Positions 35,366 through 42,735 of a DNA stretch of 64,000 nucleotides are shown in pieces. Within the stretch, counting starts at the first letter, position 1. Every line of letters starts with the position of its first letter. The translations under genes were made by a program, and so were the position numbers. This DNA is from CAJPPJ01 sp963536495 (GTDB lineage: Bacteria; Bacillota_I; Bacilli_A; RF39; UBA660), in contig CAUTAF010000007.1 of assembly GCA_963536495.1 (NCBI GenBank), forward strand, positions 16,662 through 80,661, in the 5' to 3' direction. The notes under the pieces are model-generated. The model saw only the letters and a list, made by a program, of their open reading frames with translations. It did no database searches and had not been told where the DNA came from.

Positions 35366-35750
35366 AATTAAATACTTTTAAAGTTCACGCTAAATAAAAA
35401 TAATATATAAATATATTAAAAGTTATTTAGAAAGAACTTTAGAGGTATTTTTTATATCTAAACATAAAAATGGATTTTAGAAGATAAAGTCAAAATAGTT
35501 AAAAACTAAAAAAATGAATTATTAAATATTAAAATAATAAATATGATAATATAAAAATATAAAAATATAAAATGTTTTATTGAAAATTAAAAAATTAGTT
35601 ATTAGTTATGCTTTAATTTTTAAAATATATAATTAAAAATGCTAATAGATATATAAATTTAGATTTTGATATGTTTATATATATTGATAGATTTAAAAGT
35701 AGAGAAAAAATAAATGTTAAAAAATATTGGAAGGATATAAGGATTGTATA
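35366..35750. other. Gene-free AT-rich stretch between ftsZ and the NUDIX gene
   Basis: About 385 bp, extremely A/T-rich. I see no convincing gene, strong promoter or hairpin. The natural ftsZ terminator is split at its left edge. It could be decayed sequence brought in with the NUDIX gene. Confidence 0.5.
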
Positions 35751-36242
35751 ATGAATATAAAAACAAATGATATTAGAATAAAAAATGATGAGTATAATTT
35801 TCATTTTAGAGTAGTAGCTATAATAGAACAAAATAATAAATTTTTAATACAAAGAATAGAAGGATATGATTATTATATTTTACCTGGAGGACATGTTAAT
35901 TTAGGAGAAGATAGTATTACTGCTATAAAACGTGAGGTTAAAGAAGAAGTTGGTTGCGATATTAAAGATTCAAAATTAATTTGTTTTCATGAAAATTTTT
36001 ATTTAAATAAAGGACGACAAGAACATTGGATTGAAAATTATTTTCTTATAAAACCAATGAAAAAACTTTCTGAAGAAAATTGGACATTTGTGGAAAAAGA
36101 TAAAGAAGCAGAAAAAACTTTACATTTTTATTGGATGAGTAAGGAAGATATAAAAAAAATAAATTTAAAACCAACATCTATAAAAGATTTAATTATAAGT
36201 GATAAAATTAGTGGTTTTAATTATTTAATTAATAATAAATGA
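35751..36242 (+). CDS. NUDIX hydrolase
   Basis: A 163-residue NUDIX hydrolase. The NUDIX box GGHVNLGEDSITAIKREVKEEVG fits G-x5-E-x7-REVxEExG. The fold start (FRVVAIIEQNNKFLIQRI) and the aromatic C-terminal part resemble enzymes that cleave nucleoside diphosphate derivatives; the substrate is unknown. I use the ATG at 35751 (AAGG 8 nt upstream) instead of a TTG at 35727. It lies between two copies of the ftsZ tail and looks inserted. Its codon use is as AT-rich as its surroundings. Confidence 0.88.
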   Translation: MNIKTNDIRIKNDEYNFHFRVVAIIEQNNKFLIQRIEGYDYYILPGGHVNLGEDSITAIKREVKEEVGCDIKDSKLICFHENFYLNKGRQEHWIENYFLIKPMKKLSEENWTFVEKDKEAEKTLHFYWMSKEDIKKINLKPTSIKDLIISDKISGFNYLINNK

Positions 36243-36331
36243 AAAATAAAAATGTAAATAATTCATATGATGATATAGATACGGATGGAGATTACGTATT
36301 ACCAAATTTTTTAAGAAATAGAAATTATTAG
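36239..36331 (+). other. Possible 30-codon ORF encoding a free FtsZ C-terminal peptide
   Basis: An ATG overlapping the NUDIX stop (ATGA) opens a frame of MKNK plus the last 26 residues of FtsZ, including LPNFLRNRNY, and ends at the same TAG. There is no Shine-Dalgarno site, so expression would depend on translational coupling. It may simply be a by-product of the tail duplication. Confidence 0.3.
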
Positions 36332-36343
36332 AAGTTATATTTA
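36251..36343 (+). repeat. ftsZ 3'-tail repeat, second copy
   Basis: Direct repeat of 35273-35365. Unlike the first copy it is followed by the complete terminator. Confidence 0.92.
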
Positions 36344-36360
36344 TAACTTCTTTTTATTTT
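36331..36360 (+). terminator. Intact ftsZ-type terminator
   Basis: GAAGTTATA-tt-TATAACTTC followed by a T-rich tail. Only the left arm remains after ftsZ itself, so this appears to be the original ftsZ terminator, displaced by about 980 bp. Confidence 0.85.
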
Positions 36361-36373
36361 AAAGTCTTTAGTT

Positions 36374-36379
36374 TATAAT
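36374..36379 (+). promoter_or_regulatory. TATAAT box directly before mutS
   Basis: A perfect -10 hexamer ends 10 nt before the mutS ATG, so transcription would begin about 3 nt from the start codon. No clear -35 and no ribosome site are visible. Confidence 0.5.
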
Positions 36380-36389
36380 ATATTGTATT

Positions 36390-38903
36390 ATGAAAAGAAA
36401 CGAAGTAGATAGAACAAAAATTAGCCCGATGATGAGACAATATCTTGAAGTAAAAGATGAATATCTAGATGCTATAGTATTTTATAGATTAGGTGACTTT
36501 TACGAGATGTTTTTTGAAGATGCAGTAATTGGATCTAAAGAATTAGAACTTGCACTTACTGGAAGAGATGCATCGCTAGATGAAAGAGTGCCAATGTGTG
36601 GTGTTCCTGCTAAAGCATATAGTGTTTATGTAGAAAAGTTAGTTGAAAAAGGTTATAAAGTAGCAATATGTGAACAATTAGAAGATCCTAAAACTACTAA
36701 AGGTATGGTAAAAAGAGGAGTTATACAAGTTATTACTAAAGGAACTATACTTGATAACTTTATAGATTCTAAAACATCTAATTATATTGCTAATATATAT
36801 GCTTTTTCATATTGTTATGGTATATCTTATACAGATATTACAACAGGATATTTTTATGCTTTTATAATAGATAAAGATGTAGAAAAAACTATCTTAAAAG
36901 AAAATATTAAAGAAGTAATAGTAACTAGTAATACAAGTAAAGAAATAGTTAATAATTTAAGAAATAATAATGTTTTAGTTACGATAAGTGATGATATTAA
37001 TACTAATCAAGAATATAGTTATTTATATAAAGATTTAGAAGATGAAAGATTAAAAATAACAGCAAGTCACTTATTATCATATTTAGAATATGTTAAAAAA
37101 GGTGACTTAAAACATTTACAAAAAATCGTTAGTTTAAAAGCTAATAACTTCTTAGAATTTGATGATAACACTGTAAGAAATTTAGAATTAGTTAAGACAT
37201 TAAGAACTAAAGAAAGAAAAAATTCTTTACTAGGTTTTATAGATAAAACTGAAACTGCTATGGGTTCTAGAGCTTTAGAATATAATTTACTTCATCCACT
37301 AAGAGATAAAAAAGAAATAGAAAAAAGATATGATCAAGTAGAAAAACTTTTAACAGAGTTTATTATATCTAGCGAATTAAAAGAAGTATTAAATAATATC
37401 TATGACTTAGAAAGAATAGTATCTAGAATATCTTATGGTAATTTAAGTGGTAAAGATTTATTACAATTAAAAAATAGTATCTATTATTTAAAAGATTTAA
37501 AAAAAATAATTAAAGAGTTAAATTTTGATTATGAAATAGATACACTAGATGATTTATATAACTTATTAGAAAGTTCAATTAACGAAGATATACCTATATT
37601 ATTAAATGAAGGTAATTTAATAAAGAGTGGTTATTCTAAAGAATTAGATGACTTAAGAGAAATTAAAAATAATTCTAAAAAATATATACTTGAACTAGAA
37701 AGAGCTGAAAGAGAAAAAACTGGTATAAAAACTTTAAAAATATCTTATAACAAAGTATTTGGTTATTATATAGAGATAACTAAAGCAAGTTTAAAAGATA
37801 TTAAATTAGATGGTTATATTAGAAAACAAACATTATTTAATGCAGAAAGATTTATTACAGAGGAACTAAAAGAAAAAGAAGATATTATTTTAAATGCTTC
37901 TTTAAAGATAAATGCTTTAGAATATGATTTATTTACTGAAGTTAAAGAAAAAGTTAAGACTTATTTAGAACCTATTCAAAAAAATGCTAAAAATATAGCA
38001 CAGATTGATATGATATTATCTTTTGCAACAATAAGTAGTAATCATTCTTTAGTAAGACCTAAGTTAAATGAAGAAAATATCGTCGATATAGAAAATGGTC
38101 GTCATTTAATAGTTGAAAGTGTTACTAATAACTATGTAGATAATTCTATAAAGATGAAAGAAGATACATCTATACTTTTAATAACAGGACCTAATATGGC
38201 TGGTAAAAGTACTTATATGAGAGAACTTGCTTTAATAGTTATAATGGCTCAAATGGGATGTTTTGTACCTGCTAAAAGTGCAAATATTATGATTTTTGAT
38301 AAGATATTTACAAGAATTGGAGCAAGTGATGATTTAATATCTGGAGATTCTACATTTATGATAGAGATGAAAGAAGCTAGTTTTGCATTATCATCTGCTA
38401 CTAAGAATTCTTTAATCCTATTTGATGAACTTGGAAGAGGTACTGCAACATATGATGGTATGTCTCTTGCACAAGCTATGCTTGAATATATTCATAATGA
38501 AATAGGAGCTAAGACACTTTTTTCAACTCATTATCATGAACTTACTAATCTTACAAAAGACTTAAAACACTTGAAAAATGTGCATGTAAAAGCTATAGTA
38601 GAAGATAAGAATATAATATTTTTACATAAGATAGAAAATGGAAGTGTAGATAAGAGTTATGGAGTTAATGTAGCTCATTTAGCAGGAGTTAATAAAGAGA
38701 TAGTGACAAGAGCAACTGAGATTTTAAATACTTACGAAAAGAAGAAAAAAACAAAAGAGATAATACAAGATTCATTTGTTTTTGAAGAAGAAAAAGAAGA
38801 ATCTAATTTATTAGAAAAAATAAAAGAAAAAGATTTAAATTCTATGACGCCTCTTGATGCACTTAATTTCTTATATGAATTAAAAAAGGATATGGAGGAT
38901 TAA
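36390..38903 (+). CDS. mutS: DNA mismatch repair ATPase MutS
   Basis: An 837-residue mismatch-recognition protein. The N-terminal mismatch-binding motif FYEMFFEDA contains the Phe-x-Glu wedge. The clamp and lever domains follow, then the ATPase with Walker A GPNMAGKST (near residue 600), the MutS signature DELGRGTATYDG and the STHYHEL motif. The C-terminal helix-turn-helix dimerisation part is present. The ATG at 36390 is preferred because KISPMMRQYLEVK is conserved, although it has no Shine-Dalgarno site. mutL is not adjacent. The next gene begins right after the stop. Confidence 0.96.
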   Translation: MKRNEVDRTKISPMMRQYLEVKDEYLDAIVFYRLGDFYEMFFEDAVIGSKELELALTGRDASLDERVPMCGVPAKAYSVYVEKLVEKGYKVAICEQLEDPKTTKGMVKRGVIQVITKGTILDNFIDSKTSNYIANIYAFSYCYGISYTDITTGYFYAFIIDKDVEKTILKENIKEVIVTSNTSKEIVNNLRNNNVLVTISDDINTNQEYSYLYKDLEDERLKITASHLLSYLEYVKKGDLKHLQKIVSLKANNFLEFDDNTVRNLELVKTLRTKERKNSLLGFIDKTETAMGSRALEYNLLHPLRDKKEIEKRYDQVEKLLTEFIISSELKEVLNNIYDLERIVSRISYGNLSGKDLLQLKNSIYYLKDLKKIIKELNFDYEIDTLDDLYNLLESSINEDIPILLNEGNLIKSGYSKELDDLREIKNNSKKYILELERAEREKTGIKTLKISYNKVFGYYIEITKASLKDIKLDGYIRKQTLFNAERFITEELKEKEDIILNASLKINALEYDLFTEVKEKVKTYLEPIQKNAKNIAQIDMILSFATISSNHSLVRPKLNEENIVDIENGRHLIVESVTNNYVDNSIKMKEDTSILLITGPNMAGKSTYMRELALIVIMAQMGCFVPAKSANIMIFDKIFTRIGASDDLISGDSTFMIEMKEASFALSSATKNSLILFDELGRGTATYDGMSLAQAMLEYIHNEIGAKTLFSTHYHELTNLTKDLKHLKNVHVKAIVEDKNIIFLHKIENGSVDKSYGVNVAHLAGVNKEIVTRATEILNTYEKKKKTKEIIQDSFVFEEEKEESNLLEKIKEKDLNSMTPLDALNFLYELKKDMED

Positions 38904-40289
38904 ATGACTTTAGAAGATATTTATGAAAATGTTAAAAATCCACTTAATGATGAAGTGTTACAAGAAATATATGATAATTATCAAAAGCTTCCGACATTTT
39001 TTTTAATAGTAGGTAAAAAAACGAGTAATAAAACTTATGATATTTTAGAAAGAGATTATTACAATAAATTTTTGTTTTCTATTTGGAAAAATAGCATCTT
39101 AAATTTATCTCTTGAAAGAATAGAAGAGTTAGAAAAAAGAAATAATTATAAAGATATAAGAAGAATAAGAGAGTTTTTAAAACAAGATAATACTAATTTA
39201 GATACTACTTATGATATAGCAAATTTTTTAGTTAATAATTCTTTAGATAAAGCTTATTTTTGTGATGTTAAAAATTTAATTAATCATAGATATATTCATA
39301 CGATGAGTGGGAAAATCGATTTAGAAAAAGATGATGATTTTTTTGTTGATCATAGATTATATGTAAATATAGATAATGAAGATATATATCTTTTGGCACA
39401 TAAATTTGTAGAAAAATGTAGAGAAAAAGATATACCATTTTATTTTAAATTTAAAGATTCAGATAATAGACAAGATAATTTTGTAATTTATTCTGATACT
39501 AAAAATTTAATAAAATATATGGAGTGTTTAGATGAAGTGTTTAGTCAAAATAAAAATATTTCTAATACTTCTAATTCTTCTTTAATGTTTACTGGTAAGA
39601 TTAATGAAAATTATTCAATAGGAGATGAACCTTTCCAAAAGTCAGAAAAACTAGCATCGTTTAATGGTATAAGAAGTAAGTCGATTGATAATGCTATGAA
39701 AAAAACTATAAAATATTGGTTATATAAGAATCAATATAGAAAAGTATCAAGAAAAATAGATGGTCAAGAAAAAATAATGGATTTTAAAGAATATGTAGCA
39801 AGTAATATAGTAAAACTATTATCTGAAGATATGTTTTATGAAAAAGATGAATATAAAATTTATCATACATTAAAAAAATCAGCTTTTATTGGAAGAAATA
39901 AAGAAAAACTAACTAAAAGTATTGCTAGTGAAATAGATAAATATATTAATAATAAAGATATGAGTTTAATAAAAGTTTACGAAGCAGATGATTTAGATCC
40001 ATCTAGATTTGAAAGTGAAGAAATAAAAAAAATATTTGAAAAAAAATTAGAAACTATGAAGTATAAAGTGAAAGAACAGCTTGGAGTAGTATCTACTGAT
40101 ATTATAGAAAAGTATATTAATACAACATTAACTGATAAAATATTACATAAATTTGATAACTGTAAAGATATTTTTGAATTGTTTTTAAAAGAAGAATTTA
40201 AAAATAATTATATTGATATAGAAAAACCATGTTTTAATGTATGGACTAAAGAAAAATTTAAAGAAAATAAAGAAGAAAAACATATATAA
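38904..40289 (+). CDS. Unrecognised 461-aa protein downstream of mutS
   Basis: A soluble, charged protein without signal peptide or membrane helix, translationally coupled to mutS (start directly after its stop, with GGAGG in the last mutS codons). The segment RLYVNIDNEDIYLLAHKFVEKC...IPFYFKFK...DNFVIYSD resembles the core of HopA1-like proteins found in some effectors and peptide-modifying systems. The match is only by eye and weak. The rest (Lys/Asn-rich helices) gives no clue. Mismatch-repair involvement should not be assumed from position. Confidence 0.6.
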   Translation: MTLEDIYENVKNPLNDEVLQEIYDNYQKLPTFFLIVGKKTSNKTYDILERDYYNKFLFSIWKNSILNLSLERIEELEKRNNYKDIRRIREFLKQDNTNLDTTYDIANFLVNNSLDKAYFCDVKNLINHRYIHTMSGKIDLEKDDDFFVDHRLYVNIDNEDIYLLAHKFVEKCREKDIPFYFKFKDSDNRQDNFVIYSDTKNLIKYMECLDEVFSQNKNISNTSNSSLMFTGKINENYSIGDEPFQKSEKLASFNGIRSKSIDNAMKKTIKYWLYKNQYRKVSRKIDGQEKIMDFKEYVASNIVKLLSEDMFYEKDEYKIYHTLKKSAFIGRNKEKLTKSIASEIDKYINNKDMSLIKVYEADDLDPSRFESEEIKKIFEKKLETMKYKVKEQLGVVSTDIIEKYINTTLTDKILHKFDNCKDIFELFLKEEFKNNYIDIEKPCFNVWTKEKFKENKEEKHI

Positions 40290-40299
40290 GATACATAAT

Positions 40300-40328
40300 T
40301 TGACAAACGAAGATAATCTAATTACAAT
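40300..40328 (+). promoter_or_regulatory. Promoter of the ankyrin-like gene
   Basis: TTGACA, a 17-bp spacer and TACAAT, about 25 nt before the start codon. Confidence 0.75.
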
Positions 40329-40353
40329 ATAAAGCACTTGGAAAGAGGTAATA

Positions 40354-41046
40354 ATGACAGATATATTTACGAGTGATCAAGCTATAAAAGTAGCTGAAGA
40401 AGATCCCTCCATTATTTTTGAACTAATTAAAACTGATAATGATGAGTTATTAAATCATATGTTAGATGAATCTTTAATAGATGTTAATTTAGTTTCTAGT
40501 AATAACGATAGTTTAGCAATAAAACTATTAAAATCTGCTAAATATGAATTGGTTTTAAAAGTAATAAAGAATAAAAATTGGAATGTTAATTATCAAAATG
40601 ATGATAAAGAAACTTTTGGACATATACTTGCTAAAATAAATAATGTAGCAGTAGTACCAATATTTAAAGAATTAAAGAAAAATAAAAACTTTGATATTAA
40701 TATCCGTAATAAAGATGATAAGACTATTTTTGATATTAGTGTAGAAAGTCATAATGCTTATGTATCTACTAAAATAATAGAAGATGAAAGATTTAATGAT
40801 ATAAATATATTTGAATTTTTAAAATTTTATGAAACTTATATAGATACTAATGAATATGGTAAATATTCAAAAATTAATATGATAGAATCTATCTTAACTA
40901 TGGATGGAAGATATGTTAATACGAGAATGCAAGAATTACTTAACCATCTTAAAGATAATTTTAAAAACATTAAAAAAGATATAGAAAATGATGACTATAA
41001 TTTATTAAAATCAATTATTAAAGAGTGTATTTACCAATATATGTAA
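40354..41046 (+). CDS. Ankyrin-repeat-like protein of unknown role
   Basis: A 230-residue soluble protein. Three imperfect units of about 33 residues between about residues 25 and 145 have ankyrin-like features (LLKSAKYELVLKVIKNKNWNVNYQNDDKETFGHILAKINN; INIRNKDDKTIFDISVESHN). The C-terminal third is helical and unrelated to any family I know. It has its own strong promoter and GAGG ribosome site and is probably monocistronic. The repeats suggest protein binding; no partner can be named. Confidence 0.65.
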   Translation: MTDIFTSDQAIKVAEEDPSIIFELIKTDNDELLNHMLDESLIDVNLVSSNNDSLAIKLLKSAKYELVLKVIKNKNWNVNYQNDDKETFGHILAKINNVAVVPIFKELKKNKNFDINIRNKDDKTIFDISVESHNAYVSTKIIEDERFNDINIFEFLKFYETYIDTNEYGKYSKINMIESILTMDGRYVNTRMQELLNHLKDNFKNIKKDIENDDYNLLKSIIKECIYQYM

Positions 41047-41072
41047 AATTTCTAGTCATTATTTTAAAACTG

Positions 41073-41081
41073 TGTTAAAAT
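41073..41081 (+). promoter_or_regulatory. Extended -10 promoter of the rimP-nusA-infB operon
   Basis: TG-T-TAAAAT. The mRNA would start near 41088, just before the hairpin at 41092. Confidence 0.5.
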
Positions 41082-41091
41082 ATGAAAAGAA

Positions 41092-41124
41092 CAAGTGGGA
41101 ATTAAAAATCCCACTTGCTTTATT
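41092..41124 (+). terminator. 5'-leader hairpin / possible attenuator before rimP
   Basis: CAAGTGGGA / TCCCACTTG, a perfect 9-bp stem at the very start of the operon transcript, followed by CTTTATTT and then the rimP ribosome site. It could be an attenuator acting on the nusA operon or a 5' stabilising stem; the U run is weak. Confidence 0.6.
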
Positions 41125-41134
41125 TGGAGGAGAA

Positions 41135-41389
41135 ATGAAGGAAAAACTTATAGAAGCTTTAGGAAATAAATTAGATAGCTATAAAGTATTTATCGATGAT
41201 GTATTTGAAGAAGATGAAGGAAATAATCATTATTTAAGAGTCGTAGTAGATGCAGATTTTATTATAGATTCTAACTTGATATATGAAGTTAGTAAAGTTA
41301 TCGATGAAGAAATAGATAAATTAGATTTAATAGAAGATTCGTATATATTAGATATATATTCAAAAGAAAAAGGTGAAATAAATGAATAA
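41135..41389 (+). CDS. rimP: Short RimP-like ribosome maturation factor
   Basis: Position directly before nusA and the pattern LRVVVDADFIIDSNLIYEVSKVIDEEIDKLDLIEDSYILDIYS identify the N-terminal alpha/beta domain of RimP, which helps assemble the 30S subunit. At 84 residues it has only this domain: the normal SSPG motif and the C-terminal SH3-like domain (about 70 residues) are missing, and the frame overlaps nusA by 8 nt. I start at the ATG at 41135 behind GGAGG; an in-frame ATG at 41072 lies in the promoter. Confidence 0.78.
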   Translation: MKEKLIEALGNKLDSYKVFIDDVFEEDEGNNHYLRVVVDADFIIDSNLIYEVSKVIDEEIDKLDLIEDSYILDIYSKEKGEINE

Positions 41390-42467
41390 TAAAGAATTTT
41401 TAAAAGCAGTTGAAATATTAACTAAAGAAAAAGGTTTAGATAAAGATGTAATATTTGATGCTATGGAATTAGCTTTAACTAGTGCATATAAAAAGAATTT
41501 TCATTCTTTAAGTAATGTTAAAGTTTTTATAGATAAACAAAAAGGTGATATTAAAATCTATTCTTTTATAACAGTAGTAGAAGATGAAAAAATAAATGAT
41601 GAAGAATTTAATCCAGAAACTGAAATTACTTTAACAGAAGCAAGAAAAATAGATAAGTTAAAAGAAGTAGGAGATACTTTCGATACGGAAATAACACCAA
41701 AAGATTTTGGAAGAATTGCAACTGCTACTGCTAAACAAGTAGTATTACAAAAAATAAAAGAAGCAGAAAGAAGTTCTATCTTAAAAGATTTTGAAGATAA
41801 AGAAGGAGAAATGCTTTTAGGAACAGTAGAACTTGAAGATAGTGATAACTATTATATAGATTTTGGTAGAATAAAAGGATTACTTCCAAAGAATGAATGT
41901 ATACCAAAAGAAGTTATTAAAATAGGTCAAAAATTAAAAGTATATGTTACTAAAATAATAAATGATAAATCTTTAACTATTTTACTTTCTAGAAAACATT
42001 ATAATTTTGTTAAAAGACTTTTTGAAATGGAAATACCTGAAATAATGGATGGAACTGTTTTAATTCATGCAGTAGCAAGAGAAGCAGGTGTTAGAAGTAA
42101 AGTATCAGTTGAATCTACAAAAGCTAATATAGATCCAATTGGAGCTTGTGTAGGTGAAAAAGGTATTAGAATTTCTAATATTATAAAAGAACTACATGGA
42201 GAAAAAATAGATATAATTCCATATGATAAAAATATTGAAAGATATATAGCAAATGCTTTATTACCAGCAGAAAACTTATCAGTAATCGTAGAAGACGATA
42301 ATAAAAACGAAGCAATTGTTTTTGCAAATGATGATAACTATTCTTTAGCAATAGGTAAAAAAGGTATAAATATAAAACTTGCTGCAAGACTTACTAGATT
42401 TAGACTTGATATTAAAACTCAAAAAGAAGCAAGTGAAATGGGAATAAATTTCAAAAATGAAAACTAA
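41382..42467 (+). CDS. nusA: Transcription termination/antitermination factor NusA
   Basis: A 361-residue NusA. The N-terminal RNA-polymerase-binding domain (residues 1-125), S1 domain (about 130-200, LLGTVELEDSDNYYIDFGRIKGLLP) and two KH domains (GACVGEKGIRISNI... and SLAIGKKGINIKLAARLT) are all recognisable. There is no C-terminal acidic extension, as is normal in Gram-positives. It overlaps rimP by 8 nt and rnpM by 11 nt in the classical rimP-nusA-ylxR-infB-rbfA order. Confidence 0.97.
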   Translation: MNNKEFLKAVEILTKEKGLDKDVIFDAMELALTSAYKKNFHSLSNVKVFIDKQKGDIKIYSFITVVEDEKINDEEFNPETEITLTEARKIDKLKEVGDTFDTEITPKDFGRIATATAKQVVLQKIKEAERSSILKDFEDKEGEMLLGTVELEDSDNYYIDFGRIKGLLPKNECIPKEVIKIGQKLKVYVTKIINDKSLTILLSRKHYNFVKRLFEMEIPEIMDGTVLIHAVAREAGVRSKVSVESTKANIDPIGACVGEKGIRISNIIKELHGEKIDIIPYDKNIERYIANALLPAENLSVIVEDDNKNEAIVFANDDNYSLAIGKKGINIKLAARLTRFRLDIKTQKEASEMGINFKNEN

Positions 42468-42717
42468 GAAAATACCATTTAGAACTTGTATTGTCACAAA
42501 AGAAGTTTTACCTAAACAAGAATTGCTTAGAGTAGTTATAAATAAAGATAAAGAAGTAAGTATAGATATAACTGGTAAACAAAATGGTAGAGGAGTATAT
42601 CTTAAAAAAGATATAGATGTTATAAATAAAGCAAAAAATTTAAAAATACTAGATAAGAAATTAGAAGTAGAAATAGAAGAAAAATTATATGAAGATTTAA
42701 TTAACCTAATAAAATAA
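42457..42717 (+). CDS. rnpM: YlxR/RnpM-family RNA-binding protein
   Basis: An 86-residue DUF448 protein. The family signature begins PFRTCIVTKEVLPKQELLRVV, and NGRGVYLKKDID completes it. Proteins of this family bind RNA, and a Bacillus member modulates RNase P. It overlaps nusA by 11 nt. The L7Ae-like ylxQ gene that often follows is absent here; infB comes next. Confidence 0.93.
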   Translation: MKTKKIPFRTCIVTKEVLPKQELLRVVINKDKEVSIDITGKQNGRGVYLKKDIDVINKAKNLKILDKKLEVEIEEKLYEDLINLIK

Positions 42718-42735
42718 GAAAGGTAGGTGATTAGC

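Noticed and set aside
35366..35726. Small ORFs in the ftsZ-NUDIX spacer
   Set aside because: Only short A/T-driven frames without ribosome sites or recognisable protein pattern.
41072..41134. Earlier in-frame start for rimP at 41072
   Set aside because: It lies in the -10 region and would encode the leader hairpin; the ATG at 41135 has a GGAGG site.
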